Part shown: piece by piece, positions 21,667 to 32,140 of the stretch
Numbering within the stretch: the first letter of the stretch is position 1
Layout: every line of letters begins with the position of its first letter
Assembly (NCBI RefSeq): GCF_030272615.1
Contig: NC_081406.1
Location: 187,596,391 to 187,660,390 of the forward strand
Direction of reading: 5' to 3'
DNA: 64,000 nt
From: Cryptomeria japonica
Taxonomy: Eukaryota > Streptophyta > Pinopsida > Cupressales > Cupressaceae
The notes under the pieces: model-generated
Database searches by the model: none
What the model was told of the DNA's origin: nothing
What the model saw: the letters and a program-made list of their open reading frames with translations, nothing else
Position numbers and translations under genes: made by a program

Positions 21667-22027
21667 TGTTGATTTTCCCATGTTTTATTGGATGTATTTT
21701 AATGTATATATCTGATTCAATCTGATACTTGCATTCTTGGAATTCTATGTGTTCTCAAATTGAATAACATTATACTATATATATTCCTTTGGAGAGGTAT
21801 GTCCTTGAACAGACATGTCTCTCCTTTAACTATAATAATTTAATCAATATTATAATGTTTCATCAATCAATTATTAATTTAGAATAATATAATAGATTAA
21901 TATTGAATATTAAATTTTATATGATTAATAATAATATAATAATATAACATAATAATATATTATTATTAATCAACATATATTATATGTATTCTAAATGATC
22001 ATTCGACTGAAGCTACAAACATTAACA
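21667..22027 (-). mobile_element. 5' LTR of the non-autonomous element
   Basis: 361 bases, TGTTGATTTT ... CATTAACA, aligned without gaps to 19448-19808. Confidence 0.9.
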
Positions 22028-22650
22028 AAAAAATTTAGTCCTTGTCGGTCCACATAGATCAATATGAATAAGATCAATAATTTCATTATATTTATCGTGT
22101 ATGCTTCTAAAAGAAGTTATGACTTACTTACCCATTTGACATTCTTTACATACCAGATTATGAGGTTTGACAATCTTGGGCAAATCTCTGATAGCCTATA
22201 TTGAACTGATCTTCACTATGCAATAAAAATTTACATGACACATCCTCTTATGCCATAACCAGATTTCATCAATATGAGAAATCAAGCAAGCTTTCTCACT
22301 GGAGTTCAAATGAAAGATGTTTCCATTGGTCTGGGTTCCGGAAGCAATTTCCAATCCAGATCTATTGATGATCTTACATTTCCCATCCTTGAATTGTAAA
22401 TGAAATCCTCTATCCACCATCTGAACTACACTTAAAAAATTATGCTTTAAGCCTTCAACATAATAAACATTATCAGAATTAGTCTTACCATCCAATGATA
22501 TTGTTCCCTTGCCTTTGATCCTACAAGCCTTATTGTCTCCAAATCTGACTAATCCACCATCAAATTCTTGTTCTGATAGAAATTTCCTCTTGTCACCAGT
22601 CATGTGATGCAAGCATCCACTGTCTATAACCATTCATCTTTTTCTTCAAT
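22028..22650 (-). pseudogene. copia protease and integrase N-terminus, inner element
   Basis: The frame opens with VIDSGCLHHMTGDKRKF, the copia protease active site, then GTISLDGKTNSDNVYYVEGLKHNFLSV, a GAG-pre-integrase segment with the zinc-finger histidines (WHKRMCHVNF), and after a stop the finger cysteines (CKECQMGK) and IDLCGPTRT (first catalytic Asp), ending at the inserted element. A single missing base just before VIDSG shifts it out of the gag frame. Confidence 0.88.
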
Positions 22651-23775
22651 TTTAGTAGCTAAAGCCTTCTCTTCAATATGAGTTGCTTCAATGACAGGTT
22701 CTGGAGAATCATCCTTGATAGCAATAAAAACCCAGTCCTTACCAGAGCTTCCATTGCCGAATCCACTCACCGGTTCATCATCATCATCATCAGTAATACC
22801 AGGATCATCATCACCGGCATAATAGCATGATTTATCCTTGTTCCTTCTGAATCTAGGTTTGTTCTGATATTCCAGATTAGGCTTATAACTCTTCACAAAT
22901 CTTTCATGATTCCTAGAAGCTCTTTCAAGGCATCTAGAAGCAAAATGACCAATTTTATTGCATGAAAAACATTCAAAGGGTACTTTTCCTTCATACTTAC
23001 TTCCAACTGCTCCTTTAGGAATTTTTCTAGCAATCAGGACTTCCAGCTCTTCAAGTTCTCTTTCTTCTCTTTCAATGTCCTCCATATCTTTAGCATACAT
23101 CTCTTTCCAATCTATCTTTTGCTTACTAGAGGCAGATGCTTTAAATACAGTTTCAGTTTTAGCAGCACTCTGATCTCCAAGTTCCTCAACTCAAAAGCAG
23201 TCAATTTCCCAAGCAATGTATCTCTGGTAATACGGGTACTTGACATTTTCCGGAGTTCATTGATTGCAGTAGCCTTCATCTTAGAAGTCAGACGTAGAAC
23301 TCTCAAAACCTTTGACACAATCTCATCCTCGCTAACTGATCTACCACAGCATTTGATTCCCATAACAATCTCATTTACTCTATCCATGAAATAAATTATC
23401 TTCTCATCTTCTTCCATCTTCAAAGTTTCATACCTTACCCCCAAACCTTCAAGTTTTGCAATTCTCACAGCTTGGTCGCCTTCATAAAGAGTTTCAAGCT
23501 TTGTCCAAATCAACTTTGCATTGTCCATCTCTATGACATTCAATAGCTTTTCATCAGATAGGACGCTTAACAATGCTTCTTTTGCTCTAACATCATTTTC
23601 ATCTTTCTTATGTTCATTAGCAGGTGTCGGTGTTCTAGAATGAGGATCATGAGGTATATACCAGACATCTGTGATGAATCTTCATTCGCTCCTTCCATAT
23701 TTTGTAATTTTTACCATCAAATTTGGGACTCTCCTTCTGATAGGGATTGAATGTAGAACTAAATGCAGTTGCCAT
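22624..23775 (-). pseudogene. copia gag, inner element
   Basis: Starts at ATG 23773-23775 with a short Ser/Phe-rich N-terminus and FDGKNYKIWKERM, which is the usual copia gag start. It breaks in the next ~150 bases, then is open as 23112-23573 (LWT.LE..YEGD.AV..AKL.., the UBN2-type gag domain) and 22624-23100 with the zinc knuckle CFSCNKIGHFASRC. Frameshifts occur near 23640 and 23105. Gag would form the virus-like particle. Confidence 0.9.
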
Positions 23776-23816
23776 TGGATCTCCTCAAGCAGTTAATCTT
23801 CTGCAGAGAGGACCTC

Positions 23817-23828
23817 GCTTTGATACCA
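23817..23828 (-). promoter_or_regulatory. primer binding site of the inner copia
   Basis: Minus strand TGGTATCAAAGC, two bases after the LTR end; one base differs from the usual iMet site (G to A). Confidence 0.88.
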
Positions 23829-23830
23829 AT

Positions 23831-24967
23831 TGTTAGACAGATTTGATACTGGGAGTAAACTAAGAGGGGGGGTGAATCAGTTTACCATCACAAATCAGAA
23901 CTTATGCATATATAAACCAATAAACCAGAGCACAAAGAAACCAACACAATGAAGGATAGAACATGAAAGCACAGTACACAACACCAATATTTTGACGTAG
24001 AAAACCCAGTAAAGGGAAAAACCACAGTGGGAAACCCTACCCACAATCAGATAATGAGCTCACTTCTCATCACAAAAAGAAGTCTCACTAAGCTACAAAA
24101 CATCGGACTACAATCCGAAAAGAATGAACTGTGAAAGTAGCATCTCCTAATGCTTGATACAGTTTCGGTTAAGCACAGATGTCTACCCTACAATACAAAA
24201 ACCTTCACCGAATGATATATCACTTGTTTGCACATAAACCTTCCTCTGATAATGCAGATATAACCATAGACCCCATCAATATCCAAATTACATGAATAAG
24301 TCACCTATTAATACAGATCATCAATCTTATTGACAAGGTCGGCTAAACCCATAAACCCATAAACCCATAAACCCATAATAACAAAAATTACATTACACGA
24401 TATCACCAGACCAATATTATGATTTACATTACATAGCATGGACCTAAATCAAGTAACCAAACAATTCCATCCACCACAAATTTCGCTAAGACCAAAATCC
24501 AACACGCTTCACCAACTGGTAGACCTTAGTGAAGTAACACGGAAAGTCTAACTGGATCCAAATAGGACCACCATAACAACACGCCAACCAATGCAAAGTC
24601 ACCAAACACTCAGAATATGATCAAGAAGCACCTTCAGCATGATAGAAACTGATTCCATAAGTCGGACCAAAATCATCTGATCAAAACATCAAATATCACT
24701 TACCGGTAAAGTTAATTGGTACCAGGAAATACCAATCGGGAACATAAGTGATAGTTACCAAAGCACCAAAACATGAACCAACAGAATATGGCAAAAAAAT
24801 AACCATAAGAGTAAGCATCCAAAACCGATTCCAGAGATCTGATCATACCGGATCAGAATCATAGCCAAAACCAATATGATCACCAAGACTAACCGAGATA
24901 GCCTCCAATCGGGATATAGTGTTGACATCAATGACAACACTTAATCAAATCTATTATATTGCCAATA
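23831..24967 (-). mobile_element. 5' LTR of the inner copia
   Basis: 1137 bases, paired with 15527-16723. The terminal CA is mutated to TA at 24966-24967. It lacks about 62 bases present in the other LTR and contains four copies of an 8-base acccataa repeat (near 24346-24378), where the partner has about two. Confidence 0.9.
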
Positions 24968-25803
24968 ATAACATCCATTGCAATCCTTCAAAAGATAGAG
25001 GGGACCCAAACATATCACAACACAACCTTCCAAGTTGATTCTAACTAACCACACACGCTAACACATCCTCCAAGGTCGGCATCAAATGAAACGTGTAGAT
25101 AAACAATGTAGCATACCAACTATTCGACCCAAAAATAAATCTCCAATGCACAAAACACAATGCGGATCTACACACGTTGTGGTGAGACCCATATGAACAT
25201 CCAAACTCAACCACCAAATCATATCTAGACCAAAAGGGCATGATCCAGATTGGATACACCACCACAGTCAACCAAAAATCAACCCAGTTGACAGCACACA
25301 ACTCAAAACATCATAACTTCACTTTCCAATTAGACCATCACTATAAAATTGAACTAGAATGGTGCACAAATCAAATGAACATGTTCTCCAAGTCTCAAAA
25401 CTAAAAACCTTGTATCAGAGAACCACCAAGCATTCTTTGGACTAGTTCTAACAAACCACCACTATAGAAACAACAACTAACTCTACCATCTGAGCAATAG
25501 AGGACCTGCAAACTTGATGGTGCAACATACACAAATCATAAACATTATATCCAAAACTGCACTTCATAATCTTCACATACCGAAGGAATGCAAAGCATTT
25601 TTCCACTGGGACATTAAATACTCTTTCTTACATAAATATTATTTCTTACATATTGAAACTTCCACTACACCAATCTTTCGGAAACACCTCAACAATACCA
25701 TCAGACCACTCAACAACATTGGAACACTATATCCAAACCATCTGCTACATCCACATAGCGCACAATGACATCAATGACAATACAACAACTTAAGTTTCCA
25801 ACA

Positions 25804-26600
25804 TGTTTGTGATCATTTGTGCATTGGTATATTTCTTTGAGATAGGAGGTTGGATATACAGAGACTTGATTGCAGGTTTAGAGTTGATATGTTGATAGCA
25901 TCAAATTTTATCTATGTTGTCTTACCTTGGTTTAAGGTATGGTTAGCTTGGATGAATTGCAATTTGTTGTGGTTGCTATTCCAGTTGGTATGAGTAAGTT
26001 GGTTACTTAGAGCCTTTGTTATCATTCGAATCTAATGCTTATGTTCATGTAGAGATTGTTGCAATTTTCACTAACAATTGACATGGTTCAGCTTGGTATG
26101 TTCCTTTTTTCTTCCATATGTGGCATGTTGGAGGATGTGAAGAGTTTGTTGCTTGATGGTGATTGTCATGGTTGATTTTGCAGGTTTCTTGTTTGAGAAT
26201 GAGAGCATGGTGAAGATTTATATGGTACATGGATGGTTAAGGGATAGTTTTCCGTTGTTTGTGATTCCTATGGATGTATTTACAATGAATGATGTCAAGT
26301 GGGAGAATGTTAGGAATAAAGTGTCATCTACCTTGTAAATCCTATGACATGGTTCCAACATCCTTGGAAAGTATCCTAAGGCACTTAGGATGTATTGGGA
26401 AAATAGTTTGTAATATTTAATCCTCACCATTGTTTGTAATACATTCATAAGGGGTGATGAGTTACACTAGCAATGGTAAAAGTGGGTTGTGAACACAAAT
26501 ATTTAATATTGTTTTCCCCACTTATGGATGCTAAGAATAAGATATTTAATGACTTGAGAAAGTAGAAAAAGAGTGACCTGTGGGATTTTCCAAGTGGGAG
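25804..26600. other. unassigned sequence right of the copia nest
   Basis: T/G-rich sequence without recognised coding or repeat structure. A 61-codon plus-strand frame at 26153-26338 has no family resemblance I can name. It may be the end of an element in plus orientation, because a probable LTR follows. Confidence 0.4.
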
Positions 26601-27130
26601 TATATTAGAGGCAACATGTGTCTCTTGGTTTTCAATCATTTATTACATTTAATGTAATGTTTATCTTGTAAGTACAGATTTCCACGTTGGAGTGAAGGTA
26701 TTGGAAGCTAGACCAATATATTTTAGAGCTCTGTGGAGACATTCCAAGGCTTGTGGTTGTGATTAATGAAGAGTATTATTTTGGAACCTTTATTGGTGGT
26801 TTTGGAGCACTTTTCATTCTATAAATTCAGCCTTTGGGTGTAGATTTCATGTGTAACAAAATAGAGAATATTTGAGTGTATTTTTCTCTACAAGAATGAA
26901 GCATGAATGGGAGGAATAGGGAGGTTGTTCACATGTCCATAGATGTTTCTCTAGTGGATGAAAAGATGAGAATGGAAGTGATTGTATTGTAAGCACTTTT
27001 ATTGTTGTTAATACAAGCTTGTCCTCTCTTCTTGGTGGGTTTTTTTCTCACAAGGGTTTCTCCAGGTAAATCGTGAGTTATATGTGGATGTTATGTTGTT
27101 GATTTATGCCTTATTGTTGTTAACTTATGC
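26601..27130 (+). mobile_element. probable copia-type LTR, degraded
   Basis: A purine tract (ccaagtgggag, about 26589-26599) is followed by sequence ending in a copia U5-like part: a tcctctcttcttggtgggtttt run, then ctcacaagggtttctccagg. Neither border nor a partner LTR can be fixed, and no target duplication was found. Confidence 0.4.
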
Positions 27131-27189
27131 TGATGAACTAGTCATTATTTATTGTTCTTATAGGTTCGCATAAAAAGTTTATTAAGCAT

Positions 27190-29290
27190 GGTTAACAAAC
27201 TGATTTTTTCCATCATAAAGAAGAAGGATATAATCATGTGTTTTCCACAATTAAGGAAACATAATTTTAAAATTTGCATATGAGTTTCATATTTTCATGT
27301 TCCTACTATCCAAGCCTGTAATCTCATCCTTTGATAGAGAGATTGATCTTTCACAATTTTTGGTATTGAACCTATTTATTTTCCAATAAGAATATACCCT
27401 GAGAGATTCAAATCCATTAGACTCATTCATCAACCCAAATTTGTCAAGGGAATTTGATTCTTTTTCAATTAGATCAACTTCATTAGCAGGTTTGTTCCTA
27501 CTCTTGTTGTGAATATTAAGGCTATATAAAAAATGCTCAATAAAATATAATCAATTGAGTGGGCAATGGAACCAATTGAATCTTTCAAAGATATCAAAAA
27601 TTTCAAAATATCAAAGGCACATTTTTTGGTAAGCCCAAATTACTCTAGGCCTTTCTAATTATTTTTATTTGCATCCTTTTTATATTATATCTTTTGTCAC
27701 CCAGAATAATGAAGAGGGATATGAGTAGTTAGTGCCATTTTTTAGTACATGACTACAAGAAGATGAGATAAAATGTTTCACGGTGGAAAACCATGCATAT
27801 GAATTGGTCAAAGCTATGAATAACTTTGGTTCATATCTTATAGGTGTTAAAATTATAGAATATGTCACACCCTATTGTGAAATTCATATTTGCATAACGA
27901 GAATATTTAGGTATAAGATGTCATTGGATAAACAAAATCCAAGAGTAGTATATGGTGTTATTGGCCAACGCTTTGACAAAACACAATATTGTTATTGGCC
28001 AAGGCTTGGAAAAGTTGATGGTTGTTTCCAATTTGGAGGTAACAGAGGTAAATGGGTTAAATATATAAGATATTTTTGTTAGGTGAAAGATAAGTGAAAA
28101 TCTTTGGTATAAGGATAAGATTTTTTATCTTAAAAAAGATGAATTGTCCACCATCAATGCATGAGAATCAAAGGAGAACCCTTAAGCTATGATCATAGAG
28201 ATGTGTGTTGATCCAAAATGAATTGATGTGGAGAAACTATGAAGGTGTGTTTTTAAAATGTCTAGAAGGTGTGTTGATGCATGTCATGGGAATTTTAAAG
28301 CTTGGACTATTACCCATAAGATCCTTAGTGATGGATTTTAATGGGCCATGTTATTTAAGGATGTAGTACAAATGATTCAAAGGTGTGATGCTTGCCAAAT
28401 ATTTTCAAGTAAGAAAAAATCTCTTAGTGTGCTTCCTTGGTACCTCTCATAGTTGAGGAACCTTTTCAATAGTAGGGGATTGAATTCATTAGAGAAATAT
28501 AGCAATGAACATAATTGAATCCCTATAGCCATAGGCTATTTTACCACGTGGATGAGGAAAACCCAATCCACAAGGAAACATCTAAGGTGGTAGTAAATTT
28601 CCTATTCAATAACATAATAACTAGTTTTTTGTAGTAGATACTAAATTTATAGTTGATAATGTTATGTAATTCAAGTTTCAAGATATACAAAACATGTGCT
28701 CCAATTTTGGTATAAACTTGGTGCACTCTTCTTGGTACCACCCATAAAGAAGTGGACACTCTTAGTCAAGTAACAAAAAATGATGAAGACTATAAGGAGT
28801 TTGGACCAAAATAAGAAGAGGTGGGAAAACAAACTATTGTATGCTTTTGACCTGATACAATCACTTCCAAGCAATCTATTGGAAGAATTCCATTTGAATT
28901 ATTATATAGGGCACAAGTTAGGATTCCTATCAGAATAGAGTTGCGTCTATATCATTTGTTGTAAGGTATGGATGATTATTAATTTAATGTGGTGTCTCTA
29001 AGGATCATGGAATTAACTAAATTAGATGAGCAACAAAGAGCTACCCAAGATAGAAACTTGCAACATAAGTACACAATGAACGATCTGCACCATACAAATA
29101 CATCACCAAGAGAGTTCCAGGTTGGTGATATGGTTCTTTTATGGAACACAAATTCAAAGGATAAGAGAAAACATGGGAAATTTGACCCTTTGTGGCTGAG
29201 ATGTATGAGCTTAATGTTACCATCTCAAGGATTTAGGTGGAGAGTTAATGGAGATACATATACATAGTCAACATTTGGAACATAAATTTT
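27190..29290 (+). pseudogene. Ty3/gypsy pol remnant (RT end to integrase C-terminus)
   Basis: In shifting frames the plus strand reads, in order: an RT connection phrase (SRFVPTLVVNIKAI, then SIEWAMEPIESFKDIKN), RNase H (ENHAYELVKAMNNFGSYLIG, 27783 onward), the integrase zinc finger (CHGNF.AWTITHKILSDGF, then RCDACQ, 28280-28400), degraded integrase core (KVVVNFLFNNIIT; NFGINLVHSS), and the C-terminal domain (LDEQQRATQ.., FQVGDMVLLWN, 28989-29267). Block order is that of a gypsy pol. Dozens of stops and indels make this an old fossil. No long frame remains other than two short ones. Confidence 0.85.
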
Positions 29291-29922
29291 TGAGTGATAC
29301 ATCAATGCTCCAATTTTGACTAATGATTTCAATGATATATCTTCCACATTTCACTAGATATTTTTCGGGTAGTCTTGACCCTTGTTGGTCAAGATGGTGT
29401 ATTATGGCCCTATTTAATCCCATATTTTATTTTGATCATCATGAAATTTTGTGATGTAATACCGTAGCCTTCTTGATTTTTACTATGCCTATTAGAGGCA
29501 CACATCCCAAAGAGCCATTATTGGGATGTTAAAATTTTGAGGGAGTTGGTTGTTTTACTCTCAATTCCAAGGGCATTCTAAGTATGTAGTTTTATTTTAT
29601 GTCACAAGCCCTGGCATGGACCTAGAACCTTAGGTTCGAGTTTGATTTCCATGTTCCTCCCTAATGTCTACCCTTCGTTGGTTTTCTTTGGTGCCTATCG
29701 AACATCAAGTCCTAATGTGAACCTTGCATTGGGCCTCCATTTCCATTCTACCATTCTCCTCCACCCTTTGTTCCCCACTTGTTCAAGGAGGTTAAGGTAG
29801 TGAAAATACTTCCTACACTTATCTTCAGATGACGATTATGCAAAAAAATTCAAAAATTTACAATAGTTATATAAACAAAACAAAAATAAACATAAATACC
29901 TTTCATACCATAACATAATGAT

Positions 29923-30249
29923 CTCTCTTTTGATGGACCTAATGACAGCATTGCCTGGACTATGGTTGCTTGCAGGCGGAAGGGGAAGTCTTCTCCCCTG
30001 CCCCAAACCACCCCCCCCCCCCCCCCCTCGTTGGGGTTTGGGTGGCTCTCCCCCACCTTGAGTGGGGTCTTTTTTATTCTTCGGTTGGATAGGATTCCTT
30101 GCTTGTCTAACTGTGTTTGTTTCTAACAGCCTTTGGGTTGTTGTTCTTTTTTCCAACATCATCTCTCTTGATGTTGATTGTTGTGTGTTGATAGTTATTT
30201 ACTATGTTAAGGGTCAGTGCCCTAGTTAAAGTTGCTTTACTAATAAAAA
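29923..30249 (+). mobile_element. 5'-truncated LINE 3' end with 11-bp duplication
   Basis: About 327 bases ending in an A-rich tail (taataaaaaa) and flanked by AACATAATGAT at 29912-29922 and 30250-30260. 5' truncation, short A tail and a target duplication longer than 10 bp are signs of target-primed reverse transcription. It contains a run of about 18 C. No ORF remains, so the LINE family is not named. Confidence 0.75.
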
Positions 30250-30999
30250 AACATAATGATTTATGTGGGAAAAATCCTTTTGAGATTAAAAACCTACACT
30301 CTAAAAGTTGCCCAATATATTATTCAAAAGATAGCAAGATTACAATATACTTGCAAAGAAAAATCTGACAGGAGCATAACCGACCAAAAAACTAGAGGCA
30401 ACTCAACATCTATAAAATTGTCACACATAACCTCAATGTCAAGCACCTAATATATAGGACATATCATACATGAAATTGTCAAATTGTATTTACAAAACCA
30501 TGAGCTAAAAGCATCCAAAAAGTGGTGCATAACTAATCTCCAATCAAATCTTTCCTATAATGTGTCAAAACGCACACCAACACATATAACTCTTCCTAAT
30601 AGCTCTTTTTGTGTTTACACATTTTCCAATTTGGGAGACCCAATTTTTGGAGATCATAACTTTTGATTTGGGAGGTTGATTGATGAACTATTTTGAACAA
30701 TTGGAAATCTCATGAAGTTCTCTATAAACCTATAACCAACTTTACAATTTATGACTACTTTTGGGCCCAAAATAGCTTCTAAGCGCCTCATACTAGACTT
30801 TGAAACTTTTAAAAACGAAAATTTTATCTTGAAATCCAAACATGATCTTGGATTGAAACTTGGCAATGATATTCATATGGAAATTCTATAGCTTAGAGGA
30901 AATTTTCAGACTCATTTGTGCTCAAATGTAAACTTTATATAGATAGTAAGGTTGTGACATCTTTTTACTAACACTTGTCTCCATTTTCACTTCCTCATT

Positions 31000-31740
31000 G
31001 GCCTTGGGCCTCATCGTGGACTTGAAACCTAAGGTTCCAAATCCAAATTTCCCTCCACATACCACCTTTTTCTCATAAAGACTCCTTAAGTTCATTATCA
31101 AACCTCAAGTCTTTGAAAGGAATTGGAACCTAGAACATAAGCTTCAAAGCTCCAAGCTCCTCTTAGAACCCACTTCCCACTTAGCATTGCTTCCATTCCT
31201 TGTCAAACTCCAGGCCTTGAAAGAGACTTGGAACCAAGAACCTTAATTTTTGGTTCCCCATTGCCTCCCAACTTTTTACCCTTTCCATGTGCTCATCTTT
31301 GAACCTTTTGAATCTCATGCCCCAAAAGGTACTGAGAACTAAGGAACCTTATGATATAGTTCCAAGCTCTCTTTCAATCTCAACCCACAACACATCCATA
31401 TTCCCTAAACCTCAAACCTTGGACCCTAATAGGAAATTGAACCTTAGGTTCTCACTCCAACTTCATTCCTATCCCTGAATTCCATAACCCCTTTGGCCCA
31501 AATCCCTATTTCTTCCTCGCTCTTATGTCCTAACATATATTTCTCCTAGGTCCTAGTTTTGATTTCCTCTTGGGATTGATACTTTCTAATCTCTTCATGG
31601 TTCATCTTCTTTCTTTTTTGATATAAATGTCCATTGTTCACTACTAAGTTCCAAGTTCCTTATAGTACCTTAGCCCCGTTGATATAATATATACTTTTTA
31701 AGGTTCCTATTTCTAGGTCCCTCTAGAAATTGGGACCCAT
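31000..31740. repeat. diverged tandem units of about 100 bp
   Basis: At irregular spacing of roughly 80-120 bases the phrase (c)cttgaaa..gaacct(t)agg(t)tccaa recurs at least seven times, e.g. near 31015, 31115, 31205, 31325, 31410, 31545 and 31640. A related copy at 29600-29640 lies on the other side of the LINE-bearing insertion. Confidence 0.5.
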
Positions 31741-32140
31741 GTGGCACCTCCTTGGTTTCTATTTCCAATAATAAAGCACATGTTTTTAAATTGGTTTTTG
31801 TGCACCAAAACAATGACTTCAGGTTTTCTCCCAACAACTCACCATCAATGCATTTGTTTTCCCAACTACCAAGATTCAATATTCCTACCTTCTTTATATT
31901 TGAGATGCCCATTTTAGGCAAGATTCTTCCTCAGATGCAAACCTTGGCACCGCTATAGTACTATGGGTTAGGGTTTTGCCATGATGGGTATTTTGGTGGG
32001 TTTTGACTTCATTTCCAATCGGATAGTGCATGGGCACAAGTGGAGGAGAAGAATAACATAAAGATGATAATTCAAAGAGAGATTTGTTCTCGGTGTAGCT
32101 ATAGGAAGGAAAAGATAACATCAAATCTGTATTGATATTA

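Larger units (their letters stand above)
19448..22027 (-). mobile_element. non-autonomous LTR retroelement, 2.58 kb
   Basis: Two 361-bp LTRs (19448-19808 and 21667-22027) differ at about 12 positions by eye. The right LTR is directly followed on the minus strand by an iMet primer site, and the left LTR is directly preceded by a purine tract (AAGAGGGAG). The 1.86 kb interior has no retroelement frame; it holds an 11-copy 41-bp array. It is inserted in the integrase of the inner copia. Target flanks are AAAAT and AAAAA, an imperfect 5-bp duplication in an A-run. Confidence 0.88.
15527..24967 (-). mobile_element. complete copia element, 5-bp duplication ATAAC
   Basis: Flanked by ATAAC at 15522-15526 and 24968-24972. 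It has two LTRs, an iMet-type primer site next to the right LTR, a polypurine tract next to the left LTR, and gag, protease, integrase, RT and RNase H in Ty1/copia order on the minus strand. The integrase is interrupted by a 2.58 kb non-autonomous LTR element. Stops and frameshifts occur throughout. Without the insertion its length is about 6.9 kb. Confidence 0.93.
11099..25803 (-). mobile_element. old copia element, split by two insertions
   Basis: From the right on the minus strand: 5' LTR (in two parts), iMet primer site, gag with zinc knuckle, protease, integrase core and the start of reverse transcriptase, which breaks at 11099 where the gypsy element is inserted. RNase H and 3' LTR must lie left of the window. 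It is the host of both the gypsy element and the complete inner copia (15527-24967). Every frame is broken, so it is the oldest member of the nest. Confidence 0.8.
14803..25803 (-). mobile_element. 5' LTR of the old copia, interrupted
   Basis: The LTR runs in two parts, 14803-15526 and 24973-25803, together about 1.55 kb, divided by the complete inner copia. The left end is TGTTAAAC beside the primer site; the right end is ..TTTCCAACA, after a tcaatgacaatac phrase resembling the end of the inner copia LTR. Target flank to the right would be 25804-25808. Confidence 0.65.
29550..32140 (+). mobile_element. putative degenerate gypsy 3' LTR with insertions
   Basis: Follows the pol remnant after a purine-rich aattttgagggag. 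It holds diverged ~100-bp units with an aaccttaggttcc theme, interrupted at about 29820-30970 by other sequence that includes a LINE. The part near 30260 resembles the inner part of copia LTRs (atttatgtgggaaaa..). Borders are not defined; no target duplication was identified. Confidence 0.35.

Noticed and set aside
24346-24378. Telomere-like repeat (aaacccat units)
   Set aside because: The unit is 8 bases, not the plant 7-base TTTAGGG; it is a microsatellite inside an LTR.
29836-30162. 108-codon minus-strand frame with Gly run
   Set aside because: Gly and Pro runs come from the poly-C tract of the LINE fragment.
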